The notes beneath the pieces are model-generated. The model saw nothing but the letters and a program-made list of their open reading frames with translations. It searched no databases and was not told where the DNA came from. From Papio anubis (taxonomy: Eukaryota > Chordata > Mammalia > Primates > Cercopithecidae), in the NCBI RefSeq assembly GCF_008728515.1, contig NC_044981.1:111715702-111779701 (forward strand): DNA of 64,000 nucleotides, in the 5' to 3' direction. Positions 11,710-22,424 of the stretch are shown here, one piece after another (the first letter of the stretch is position 1; every line of letters begins with the position of its first letter). The position numbers and the translations under genes were made by a program.

Positions 11710-12530
11710 AGGCATCTGGAAAGGTCTACCCCCCATAGATCCGTACATACTGTCTCCAGGGCAAGTTCTGATTTTCTAACCGGAGAAGAATCAATCTCTC
11801 CAGAATAGAAAACTGTCTTTCACACAGTTACAAAACTCTTGGCACTATATTCATGATCAGGACTAGTGAAAAATGGACACAACACAGAGACACATTATTT
11901 TCTTATCATCATTTCTTTTCTCTACTTACTTTCACTTTAAATTAGATACCCAATATTGGGACAGAAGGATTAAAGAGGAATAAAAGCTGCTTTTAGAGGA
12001 CCCTAGGTTGGGCTGCTAGAAATGACAATGTCTTTAGAAATACTTTCAAAGGTGGGAAAGAGTGGGATGTAAAACGCAGATCAATAGGGACCCCTTCATG
12101 GATAGATCTTAAATAGCAGCATAGATTGGGCGCTGCTGCGGGGACAGCTTCAAATGTTCCAATGCCAGTCCACGTACAGGCCTGGCTGCCAACCAGGCAC
12201 TTTCTAAAATAGACCATTTCAGAAGTTTGGTGTCCATAGTATTTAGCCAAGCTTACCACCCCAAACTAAAGACCTTCCAAAATTACCAATGACAGAAGTG
12301 AAACATTTAAAGTCAGGTCATATAATAGCATGTAATATGAGACCGCACTTGCTAATGGCTAACATTTTTTATGTTGATTCATTGCTTAGAAGATAATTAC
12401 AGTTTCCTCACGTAGGAAAATGCACCTCTTAAAAACTGTCTAGTCTTGTTCTCACTTTCCTCAAAATAATTTCAGATTTCCACCCTGTCTGGCCTATTCT
12501 AATGTAACTCACCAATTATTAATATTTATC
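11710..12530. other. Unassigned intronic sequence
   Basis: No recognised feature. Confidence 0.55.
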
Positions 12531-12601
12531 TCTAGAGCTGTGTTGCTCCACACAGTAGCCAGTGGCCACATGTGGCTACTGAGAACTTGAAACGCAGCCA
12601 G

Positions 12602-12873
12602 GCTGGGCACAGTGGCTCATGCCTGTAATTCCAGCACTTTGGGAGGCTGAAGCAGGCAGATCACTTGAGCTCAGGAGTTCGAGACTAGCCTGGGCAACCT
12701 ACTAAAACCCCATCTCAAATACAAAAAATACAAAAAATTAGCCGGGTGTGGTGGCATGTGCCTGTAGACCCAGCTACTTGGAGTCAAGGCTGCAGTAAGC
12801 CATGATCGTGCCACTGCACTCCAGCCTGGGTGGCAAAGTGAGACCTTGACTCAAAATAAATAAATAAACAAAT
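12602..12873 (+). mobile_element. Alu with right-arm deletion
   Basis: Duplication AAACRCAGYCAG at 12590-12601 and 12874-12885. Part of the right arm is missing after CAGCTACTTGGAG. Confidence 0.92.
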
Positions 12874-13055
12874 AAACACAGTCAGTCTGAATTGAGATGT
12901 AAGATACACACCAGATTTCAGTAACCTAGTATGAAACTAAAAACATGAAATAAAATACCTCATTAATAATTTTTGTATTTGTGTATTGAAACAGTAATTT
13001 GGATTAGGTTAAATAAAACATCTCATTGAAATTATTTTCACTGGTTTCATTTTAC

Positions 13056-13352
13056 ATTTTTTTTCTTTTTTGAGGTAGAGTTTTGCTCTTGTTGCCCAGG
13101 CTGGAGTACAGTGGTGCAATCTCGGCTCAATGTGACCTCTGCCTCCTGGGTTCAAGCAATTCTCCTGCTTCAGCCTCCTGAGTAGCTGGAATTACAGGCG
13201 CCCGCCACCATGCCTGGCTAATTTTAGTACTTTTAGTAGAGACGGGGTTTCACCATGTTGGCCAGGCTAGTCTCGAACTCCTGACCTCGTGATCTACCCA
13301 CCTCGGCCTCCCAAAGTGCTGGGATTACAGGTGTGAGCCACTGCACCCGGCC
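13056..13352 (-). mobile_element. Alu inserted in the tail of another Alu
   Basis: Full length. It lies between the target duplication TCATTTTAC (13047-13055) and the older Alu at 13376, so it landed in that element's T-rich tail. Confidence 0.93.
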
Positions 13353-13375
13353 TACTTTCTTATTTTAAATTTATT

Positions 13376-13655
13376 CTTATTTTTATTTTTTGAAACAGAG
13401 TCTGACTCTGTCACCCAGGCTGGAGTGCAGTGGCACAATCATGGCTCACTCCTGGGTTCAAGCCATCCTCCCACCTCAGCCTCCCGAGTAGCTGGGACCA
13501 CGCCACCATACCAAGCTAATTTTTACTTTTAAGTTTTGTAGAGATGAAGTCTTTCTATGTAGCCCAGGCTGGTCTTCAACTCCTGGGCTCAAGCGATCCT
13601 CCCATCTTGGTCTCCCAAAGTCCTGAGATTACAGGTGTAAGCCACTGCCCCAGCA
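13376..13655 (-). mobile_element. Alu, AluJ-like
   Basis: Diverged. Its far-side duplication TCATTTTAC is at 13656-13664; the matching copy is beyond the younger Alu at 13047-13055. Confidence 0.92.
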
Positions 13656-13744
13656 TCATTTTACTTTTTTATACGGTGGCTACTAGAAAATAAAAAATTA
13701 CATATGTAGTTCATATATATTTTAGTCAGACAATGCTGATCTAG

Positions 13745-15355
13745 AAGTCTTTGATATAATTACATTATTCTTGAAGGTTTAAATTTACCTCTTTATCAAT
13801 CTTTGCTCAAATAATAGTGAATGCAGAGATACACACAACTCAAAGTTTGCATTTTTGTTTTTTATTCCACTTATTAATGCACAATATTATTAAAAATTAG
13901 CAAAAATAGAGTTGGGAGGTCATCTCTGTGTAGCAGATATTGGGCTAACTGATTTTCCATGACAAACTGAAACATCCAGATAAAAAACTATAGAGCAAGA
14001 AAGCTTTTTCGTTTGCCTTGAGTGAAAGATGTTAGGATTTGGGTGAGCTGCTGCTTTTCTTCTCATAACTTCTGTCTATTCCAAAATCCCAAACACAGGG
14101 CTAATAATGTAAGAATTTCTGAGAACTTCCAGCCAAACCTTGCTAATGGCTTATATGAGGTATATCTTTTGACCCTAAGACAAGCAGGTTCCACCCACTT
14201 AGAGGATTGTGATCAATCTCACCCTTCGTAAACCTGGAGGTGGTGGGGGTGGAAGTACCCACAGAGGAACCTTAGAGACTTACTGAGTCTCACAATGAGA
14301 AGCACTGGTTAGCCTAAAAGCCATCCAGATAAAATACTCTTTTTCTGTGTGCCATCCTCAATAAAAGGAAAAGATGCCTAGATAGCTTCTGTGTAGCTAG
14401 GCTTTCATACATTTTACTTCAAGACAAATCCCTCTAATTTTTTCTAGGTGAAAAAACTGGAATTCCAGGGCTTTTCTTTCTTTGCTCTTCCAACTTCCAT
14501 TATATTAACTGCTCTCTTTTGGAATATCACTGCCAGAATCAAAAGCAATGCTTCTCGGCTCTGGTTTCTTAGGCTGATTTAGGTTTCATGAAGAACATTC
14601 CATGGCTTCCTGTGACCATATTTACATGGAGAAGGGGGGACATTTGATGGGTCCTACAGCCTACAACTCCCAAGGAGAAACTTAGGCAGGACAGAAATCC
14701 TACTCACAGCAGGGATTGAGGGGTGATCAGGGTTTCCAAATTCTGCTCATTGCTATTCTAGACAACAAATACCTAGTCTGAGTTCCTTGGCAGGACAACC
14801 ATGGAAATCAAGAGAATGTGTTGTGTTCAGTACCAACGAGTAGCTGAAATTATGTAGTTCCTTATTACACCTCCTGTGAATTACTCAGAGGGGAGGCCAC
14901 AGAAAGACTGAAGTATACAGAAATAGTTACTCTATCAGCTAGTGATGTTCATTTAATATACAGCACAGTTTTGTTAGAGCCTCAACGTTGTAAACATTTT
15001 TTAAAGCATTAAGTCAGTTGTTTAAGAGTCCAAGTTAAAAAATACACATTTATATATTTCAAAGATGACACTAGATATTTAAGGAACATCTTTTGTTCCC
15101 CCACACCAATATGGATTTTCACTTCTTAGTTTTCTAAACTATCATACTTGATTCCTGTTTAATGGTAGGGCCAGGACTATAATTCCTCATGTTCTCTAGT
15201 GTTCAGCATGTTCAATTCAGGGAACATGATTTTCATATTTATTTGTAGTTATTTGGTGATGAAGAATCAAAGAGTAAAAAAAAAAAATCTTGTTAACATG
15301 TTAATTTCTTAGTTTTATCATGTAAATTTCTTAGTTTTTAACCAAGGTACTACAA
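13745..15355. other. Unassigned intronic sequence
   Basis: No exon, RNA gene or clear repeat. The plus ORF at 14022-14231 has no support. Confidence 0.55.
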
Positions 15356-15359
15356 TTAC

Positions 15360-15475
15360 ACAAGATGTTAATGTTAGGGCAAGCTGAATAAAAGACATAT
15401 GGGAACTTTGCACTGTCTTTGTAACTTTTTTGTACACTTAAAAAATTTTCAAAATAAATAGCTCAAAAATGTTTT
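15360..15475 (+). mobile_element. L1M 3' end fragment
   Basis: GGGAACTTTGCACTGTCTTT, GTAACTTTTTTGTACACT and TTTTCAAAATAAATAG resemble an ancient L1M 3' terminus. Confidence 0.55.
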
Positions 15476-15479
15476 AAAT

Positions 15480-16035
15480 TAAAAAATGTATTTTATTGAG
15501 GTATGATTAAATACAAAAAGTTATACGTATTTCATGTATAAAACTTGAATTTGGAGATAAGTATACACGTGAAACTATCACCACAATCTATGCCACGAAC
15601 ATAGTCATCACCTCCAAAAGTTTTCTTATGCTTCTTTATTATTATTAAACATTTTATAATAACAACACTTAAGACCTACCTCCTTAGCAGTATTTTAAGT
15701 ATACAATATAGTATTGTTAGCTATAGGCACTATACTGTGCAGATTTCTTGGACTTACTCATCTTGCATAGCTGAAAATTTGTATCCTTTCACGATTACCT
15801 CCCTGTTTCTCCCTCTCCCTACTCCCTGGCAAGCACCACTTTAGTCTTTTCTTGGATGAGTTTGATTATTTTAGATTCTTCATAAGAGCGGTGTCATACA
15901 GCATTTGCCCTTCTATGTCCAGCTCATTTCATTTAGCACAACAGACTCCAGGTTCATCCATGTTGTCACAAGTGGCAGGATTTCCTTCCTTTTTTTTATG
16001 GCCAGATAATTTTCCCATTATGTGTATGTGCCACA
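15480..16035 (-). mobile_element. L1M 3' region, reversed
   Basis: ATTTTATTGAGGTATGATTA, GAAACTATCACCACAATCTA, CATCACCTCCAAAAGTTTTC, then TTTGATTATTTTAGATTC, TTTCATTTAGCACAACAGAC, CAGGTTCATCCATGTTGTC. This is reversed old L1 3' UTR and ORF2 tail. Confidence 0.8.
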
Positions 16036-16049
16036 TGTTCTTATATCAC

Positions 16050-16385
16050 ATGCAAAAAGAATAAAAATGAACCCTTATCTTATACTCTACACAAAAATAA
16101 ACTGAAAATACATTCAGACCTAAAAATACAACCAGAAACCATAAAGCCTCTAAGAAAAAAAAAAAAAAGAAAAAACCTAGGGGAGAAAAGCACAGGCAAC
16201 AGTAGCAAAAAGCAAAAACAGACAAGTGAGGCTACATCAAACCAGAAAGCTTCTGCACAGCAAAGGAAATCATCAGCTAAGCAAGGAGATAACCTACAGA
16301 ATGGGATAAAATATTTGCAAACCATGCATCCAACAAGGCGTTAAAGCACATATTTGTACAAGAAGATCAAGAATGAGAAAGATAT
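16050..16385 (+). mobile_element. L1 ORF2 fragment, forward
   Basis: AACCCTTATCTTATACTCTA, AACCATAAAGCCTCTAAG, AAGCTTCTGCACAGCAAAGG, GAATGGGATAAAATATTTGC follow the L1 ORF2 C-terminal region. Many stops. Opposite strand to the neighbouring L1M. Confidence 0.8.
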
Positions 16386-16509
16386 TTTGCAAAAATATTT
16401 TCATTCAAACAGGAGGTGAGGGGTTGAACAAAGAGGAACAAAGATTCCTTCAAGCTGTAAAGTCAAATACGAAATACTCAGATAATTTACCGATTGATTC
16501 CTATATTAA

Positions 16510-16872
16510 TTGCTATGGTATGAATGTCTGTGCCCTTCTCAAAATTCATATGTTGAAACTTACTCACCAAGGTGATGGTATTGGGGCGGGGGGCTGTTGG
16601 GAGATGATTAGGTCATGAGGGCTCTACCCTCATGAATGAGATTAGTGCCCTTATAAAAGAGGACAGAGGGAGCTTGTTTGCTCCTTCAGCCATGTGAGAA
16701 CACACAGGAGGCACCATATAGGAGGAACAGGCCCTCATCAGATACACAATCTGTTGGCGCCTTGATCTTGGACTTCCCATTCTCTAGAACTGTGAGCAAT
16801 CAATTTCTGTTCCTTGTAAGTTACCCAGTTTAAGCTATTTTGTTACAGTAGCACAAATGGACTAAGACACTA
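16510..16872 (+). mobile_element. MLT1-type solo LTR (ERVL-MaLR)
   Basis: GCTATGGTATGAATGTCTGT, ATGATTAGGTCATGAGGG, ATTAGTGCCCTTATAAAAGA, CCTTGATCTTGGACTTCCCA, GAACTGTGAGCAATCAATTT and the end GGACTAAGACA. No internal retroviral sequence nearby. Confidence 0.8.
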
Positions 16873-16901
16873 GTCAATGGAAACTAAGAGGTATAATGGC
16901 T

Positions 16902-16977
16902 ACCTCAGTTGAGTAGGGATTAAGCAGCTACTTGAGGCAACCTCAGTTGAGTAGGGATTAAGCAGCTACTTGAGGCA
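16902..16977. repeat. 38-bp perfect tandem duplication
   Basis: The unit ACCTCAGTTGAGTAGG...CTTGAGGCA at 16902-16939 is repeated at 16940-16977, just after the MLT1 LTR. Confidence 0.9.
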
Positions 16978-17058
16978 GCTAATGCATTAGATAAATTGCC
17001 TTAGCTAAGGGGTGCCTCTGGACCAGTCTAGTGAAAAAGAACCTAAAGAAATTCCTTA

Positions 17059-17360
17059 GGCCAGGCGCGGTGTCTTATGCCTAAAATCCTGGCACTTTGG
17101 AAGGCAGAGGCAGGTGAATCACCTGAGGTCAGGAGTTCGAGACCAGCCTGGCCAACATGATGAAACCCTCATCTCTACTAAAAATACAAAAATTAGCCAG
17201 GTGTGGTGGCAGGTGCATATAATCCCAGCTACTCAGCAGGCTGAGGCAGAAGAATCACTTGAACTCGGGGAGTGGAGATTGCAGTGAGCCGAGATCGCAC
17301 CACTTCACTCCAGCCTGGGTGACAGAGTGAAACTCCATCTCAAAAAAAAAAAAAAAAAAA
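17059..17360 (+). mobile_element. Alu
   Basis: Full length with a 20-nt A tail. Duplication AAATTCCYTA at 17049-17058 and 17360-17369. Confidence 0.94.
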
Positions 17361-17509
17361 AATTCCCTAAAGGCTTTTTATGCAAATGCAGCTGTTTTTA
17401 CTTTTGTTGTATGCTTTTTTTGTGTGTGTGGTGACTTAGTGTGGGGGATGAAGGAAATTATTTGGGGCACTCTAAACCATCCATTATGTTACCACTTAGA
17501 AAGGGACTG

Positions 17510-18165
17510 TTATTGTCTACCAAAATCCACTCTACCCTTTTCTTTAGTGATAGAGTTTTCACTGAGCACATTTCCCAGCCTCCTCTGCCTTTAGATATTG
17601 GCCATGTGGTCAAGTTCTCCCCAGTAGAAATGATATATGCCCCTTTGGGGGTCTATTTCTCAAGACATTAGATTTTATTACTCCACATTCTTTCCTCTTC
17701 GTGCTGGAACCCAGATGTGGCAGAAACCTTGCCTCCACTCTAAGAAGGATACTAGTGCCCTAGAGTATAGCAGAGCCCAAAGAAAGGCAAAACCTTGCAG
17801 TCACTGGTGCTAGACATAAAGTCTGGTTATCCTGATTCTGCCACACTAGAGAAACCACACGATGAGACCGCAATGATACGCAAAGGGATGCCCAAGGAAC
17901 CCCGGCTGTTGCAGCCCCTGCTGTGAGTGTTTCCAGCCAAGACATTGGACATGTGGATGAGAAGCCTTTCAGATGACCCCAGCCCTGTCATGTCTGAGTG
18001 CAATTTCATGACAGTCCCTAAGTCAGAATCACCTAGCACAGCCTTTCCTGAATTCTTGCCTCACAGAAACCTTGAGCAATTATAAATGATTGTTGTTTCA
18101 AGCCAGTAGGTTTCGGGGTGATTGGTTAGGCAATATGAGATAACCCAAACAGTTTCTATTTTAAC
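17510..18165. mobile_element. Ancient LTR/transposon-like remnant, family not assigned
   Basis: CCCAGCCTCCTCTGCCTTTA, ATTGGCCATGTGGTCAAGTT near the start and AAATGATTGTTGTTTCAAGC, CAGTAGGTTTCGGGGTGATT near the end resemble old mammalian repeats. Ends and family uncertain. Confidence 0.45.
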
Positions 18166-18888
18166 AGATGAGCCTTATTATGATACAGCTGCTACAATTC
18201 TGTGTCAAAATCACCCTTAAAAAACCCCCAAAACCAACCTCAGTGGTCTTTCATGTGTCTCATTACTTTTTGAAAACTGTATAGATGGGGAAAAAGAAAA
18301 GCAGAGATTACATAACATCATGCTCAAAGTTGAACTATGAATCAGAGACTACACTTTCTAACTTCTAGTCCATCCTTCCTTGTACTCATAAAATAGCAGG
18401 GTAGAAAAGGAACTTAGAGATCAGGAAATGAAGGACTCAACATCAGCTGCTTGTCTAAAGCACATGGTACCATATGCCAAAAGGGACTACCCAGTGTGTG
18501 GCTATGTGTGCCCAGAAATGCATATATCCACAACCCTCTGTATAAACACATTTCAGAGAACCAATCAGAAATTAAATCATGTCCTAATACTCCCTTTTGG
18601 TCAGAGGATTTGCATGTCTTCCCTGGCTCTGTACCCCCCAGGTTTATACTGATCTTTGCGGCTCTGGTTTCCTTGTATGTGAGGCAGCTGGATTAGGTGA
18701 CTTCCCCAAGTCTCATCCAACCTTTGGGCCATGACTCCAATCCTGAAAACCCAGCAAACCACTGGCTGTCACAACTGCATGGCCTCTTCCCAGCTGGAGG
18801 CACAGCACAAGCAGTGACCCCCTAATAGCAGTTTCTTCTACATCCTATGAATGCCAGGTCTTAGATGATGAAAAACTGTATCACTGAG

Positions 18889-19306
18889 ACTGGATTAAGA
18901 AAATGTGGCACATATACACCATGGAATACTATGCAGCCATAAAAAGGGATGAGTTTGTGTCCTTTGTAGGGACATGGATGCAGCTGGAAACCATCATTCT
19001 CAGCAAACTATCGCAAGAACAGAAAACCAAACACCGCATGTTCTCACTCATAGTTGGGAACTGAACAATGAGATCACTTGGACTCGGGAAGGGGAATATC
19101 ACACACCGGGGCCTATTATGGGGAGAGGGGAGGGAGGAGGGATAGCATTGGGAGTTATACCTGATGTAAATGACGAATTGATGGGTGCTGACGAGTTGAT
19201 GGGTGCAGCACACCAACATGGCACAAGTATACATAGGTAACAAACCTGCACGTTGTGCACATGTACCCTAGAACTTAAAGTATAATTAAAAAAAATAATA
19301 AAAAAA
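18889..19306 (+). mobile_element. Young 5'-truncated L1 (L1PA/L1RS-type 3' end)
   Basis: Holds the end of ORF2 (CCATGGAATACTATGCAGCC, ATGTTCTCACTCATAGTTGG) and the 3' UTR with an A-rich tail. Perfect 19-bp duplication GAAAAACTGTATCACTGAG at 18870-18888 and 19307-19325. The 3' UTR repeats GATGGGTGCTGACGAGTTGA-type units, an Old World monkey trait as I recall. Cannot move on its own: only about 0.4 kb remains. Confidence 0.93.
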
Positions 19307-19671
19307 GAAAAACTGTATCACTGAGTTTTTTAAAGGCTAAAATAAAATCTCTATTTTTACTTTAGATTAAATAATAACCTATGCTCCAGCTTTGCTTTGA
19401 ATAGTACCTTCCTGTTAGTGTAAAATTATCAGTCTCAAGGCAGTAACTAAACAATGACGGTTATATACACAAGCTCCATCTGTATGGAACACACTCAGTT
19501 CCAAAACATCCCTGCACAGCTGGGAGGGAGGCACCAAGAGAAACCACATTTTCTTAAAGAAAAAGGAGGAGGAAGAAGAGGCCAATTCCAAGTGACTAAC
19601 AATAGCACTCTGAACAAATAAATCCATCCATGAAGTACATTAGACATGTTCTTTTAAAAAAGGAGGAAGAG

Positions 19672-19952
19672 GCAGGGCGCAGTGGCTCACGCCTGTAATC
19701 CCAGCACTTTGGGAGCCCAAGGCGGGTGGATCACAAGGTCAGGAGTTTGAGACCAGCCTGGCTAACATGGTGAAACACTCTCTCTACTAAAAATACAAAA
19801 ATGAGCTGGGTGTGGTGGCGCGCCTGTAATCCCAGCTATTCAGGAAGCTGAGGCAGGAGAACCGCTTGAACCCGGGAGGTGGAGGTTGCAGTGAGCCGAG
19901 ATCGCGCCACTGCACTCCAGCCCGGGTGACAGAGCAAGACTCTGTCTCAAAA
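19672..19952 (+). mobile_element. Alu
   Basis: Young S/Y-like copy. Duplication AAAAAAGGAGGMAGAG at 19656-19671 and 19953-19968. Confidence 0.94.
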
Positions 19953-19969
19953 AAAAAAGGAGGCAGAGA

Positions 19970-20880
19970 AAGTAAAGTGCCTAGTAACAGAGATCCAAGT
20001 GAATAAAGCCATCTAGAAGGTACTGTGTAAAATGATTAAATGTCATGTCTTTAAAAATATAGAAAATGGTCATAATATACAATGAGTAAAATGGGTAGTT
20101 TAAAAAACATATAATACGATCCTAATTTTAAATTTAAAATGCTACTTCTTTATTCTCTACATTAGAAATAGATTGAAGGAATATATAATAAAATGTTAAC
20201 ATTAGTTTTACTGAGTAGAATGAATAATTTTGTTCCTTTCGTATTTATCTGTAAATATCTCTTTTCTTCAATAGGTGTATTCCTTTTATAACCTGAAAAA
20301 ATTATTTAAGGCAATTAAAATCACAATGTCAATTGGTGTCAGATATCTAAATATTTTAAATTAAAATAATTTTCATATTCAATATGTGATTAAGGAATGC
20401 CTTATATATCTTTCAAAAATGTATCATTAAATTCAAATAAGAAAGCCAAATGAAATCAGATTCCAATGGACAACAGTATTGAATGCAATCCACGCCTCCT
20501 TTGCCCCAATCATTGTTCCTCACAAAAGTATTTCCTACCAAGAAACACTCAAAATGGAAACTGCATTTTCTTAGGCAACTTTGGTTGCCACTAGACTCAG
20601 ACTAAATTTCATCACTGCAGTTGCTAAGCATACATTTGCAAACATTTATTTGGTTCCTCCAACTTTGACTGCATATGAACCTCTAAAAGAAAGCATATTA
20701 AAATGCTGGGCATTTGGCGTGTGACCACTGAGGATTTCAGAGTTCTCCCCAGAGTCAGAAACATCAGCTCTCTAGATATTTCAACCTCACTTTAAGGAAA
20801 AAGCAAAATCAAATGAAACTAAGACAAAACCTATTTGAGACAGGCTGCAGTTCAGACGGGAGGGGGAGAAAAAATCATCT
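19970..20880. other. Unassigned AT-rich intronic sequence
   Basis: Strongly AT-rich, with no recognised feature. Confidence 0.55.
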
Positions 20881-20988
20881 TCTAGACTTCAGGCTATCGC
20901 ATTTGTAACAGAAGAGTTTTCCTTGATCCAGCCAAGCTTCCGTCCCCGCACACTTGTGAAGAAAGCCCCCCCTGCCACCCTTTCTCAC

Positions 20989-21172
20989 CTCGGTGGACCT
21001 CTCTGGCTGCTCCCAGAGGGAAGGAGCGTTTGTGCCGGCATCCTTTCTTCGGGGACACTCACATTAGCACCTACCTCTGCTCCACTCAGGCTTCAGCACA
21101 TCGTCTGCCTTCAGCTGATGTGGTGACCTCAGTCAGGTAAAAGAAACAGCCTTTGCTAGTCTGTGCAGCGCC
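20989..21172 (-). other. Candidate minus-strand first exon
   Basis: Minus strand ...GTCCACCGAG|GTGAGAAA at 20989/20988 is a good donor. Upstream lies a patch with roughly ten CpGs in 300 bp, well above the surroundings. The 5' end is placed about 30 bp below an ATAAAAG box at 21199-21205. No in-frame coding function is proposed. Confidence 0.3.
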
Positions 21173-21207
21173 TTCCGTAGAAATATTGCATGAGTCAGCT
21201 TTTATCT
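21171..21207 (-). promoter_or_regulatory. ETS / AP-1 / GATA-TATA-like motif cluster
   Basis: Within 37 bp, read on the minus strand: AGATAAAAG (GATA core overlapping a TATA-like ATAAAAG, 21199-21207), TGACTCA (perfect AP-1, 21191-21197) and ACGGAAGG (ETS core, 21171-21178). This combination is typical of endothelial or blood regulatory DNA, and PLEKHG1 is an endothelial gene. Motifs alone do not prove activity. Confidence 0.35.
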
Positions 21208-21214
21208 CCCAAAC

Positions 21215-22070
21215 CCAACACACAAAGGCTTTGCAAAAACCTGATTTGCAACTTTCTCACTGCCTTTTTCCCCCTAGTGTGCAGACCACAGACTTCAGCA
21301 TCACTAAGAGCCTTAAATGAAACATGACATCATTCAATTGAGAAACAGGACAATAGACACCACTGTGGGTAACTTGAAAATGCACACTTCACTGAGCAAC
21401 ACCCTACCACTTCCATTCTTTTGTGAACATCAAATACAACCCACACTCGCCCAAAGCTGCTGGGCTTCACCTTCCTGGCTCTGGCCACGGTTCTCATTAA
21501 ACTCTAGAAAATAAGCAAGATCTTTGGAACTCTGATATTTTTAAGTTCACTTCCTGAAGCATGGGCTTGTTTCAAAGTAAAGGGACCTATGTTTAACTTT
21601 CAAAGTAAACGGACACATCTTTAAACTGAAGTTTTTAAATGCAGGTTGGGGTGGGGGTGGGGTGGTGAATAACAACCAGTGGGAAATAGTTTGGGTAATT
21701 AGCTTCTGTTAACAAGACACTTAAAAGAACTTTAGGTGAACAAAGTTTAAGGAGAAAACATTTAAGGCTGACATTTAAAAAACCTATCTGAAGACAAATA
21801 CCTAAAATTGATATGCACACGCATTTCTTTGGAGAACAGTTAAGTTCTGTGATTTTATATTCATAAATACTAAGTAGTAAAGACAGAATGATCTAGTATT
21901 CCTACAATACTTTAGTGAGACCTTCTAATTATTTTGGGTTTTTGATTTCTCTAAGACCACCGGTCCTTCTGAAAATGCTGTATCTATTTTTACAGAAAGA
22001 TTCAGAAGGCGTATATTTGACAAAGATCTTGAGTTCTTTAAATGAAGGTCTCCAGAAGTACAAAAATGCT
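21215..22070. other. Unassigned intronic sequence
   Basis: A G-rich patch (GGTTGGGGTGGGGGTGGGG) at 21644-21663 could form a quadruplex. TGACATCA at 21324-21331 is CRE/AP-1-like. No exon seen. Confidence 0.55.
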
Positions 22071-22086
22071 ATTGAAAACTGATACC

Positions 22087-22410
22087 GGCCCGGCGCGGTG
22101 GCTCAAGCCTGTAATCCCAGCACTTTGGGAGGCCGAGACGGGCGGATCACGAGGTCAGGAGATCGAGACCATCCTGGCTAACACCGTGAAACCCTGTCTC
22201 TACTAAAAAATACAAAAAACTAGCCAGGCGAGCTGCCAGGCGAGCTGCCCGGCGCCTGTAGTCCCGGCTACTAGGGAGGCTGAGGCAGGAGAATGACGTG
22301 AACCCGGGAGGCGGAGCTTGCAGTGAGCGAGCCGAGATCCGGCCACTGCACTCCAGCCTGGGTAACAGAGCAAGACTCCATCAAAAAAAAAAAAAAAAAA
22401 GAAAAAAAAA
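22087..22410 (+). mobile_element. AluYRa-type Alu, Old World monkey specific
   Basis: CTCAAGCCTG, GAGACGGGCGG, AACTAGCCAGGCGAG and GATCCGGCC are the cercopithecoid AluYRa differences. Perfect duplication GAAAACTGATACC at 22074-22086 and 22411-22423. An extra 12-bp tandem copy AGGCGAGCTGCC lies at 22226-22249. Confidence 0.92.
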
Positions 22411-22424
22411 GAAAACTGATACCA

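Larger units (their letters stand above)
12533..13742. mobile_element. hAT-like DNA element split by three Alus
   Basis: Left piece has AGTAGCCAGTGGCCACATGT; right piece has GTGGCTACTAGAAAATAA and ends GTCAGACAATGCT. These are the two ends of an old element with GTGGCTAC-type subterminal motifs. The middle piece (12886-13046) lies between Alu insertions. Flanking TCTAGA on both sides may be the 8-bp duplication. Confidence 0.65.

Noticed and set aside
16510..16872. MLT1 LTR as part of a provirus
   Set aside because: No paired LTR or gag/pol sequence nearby; a solitary old LTR.
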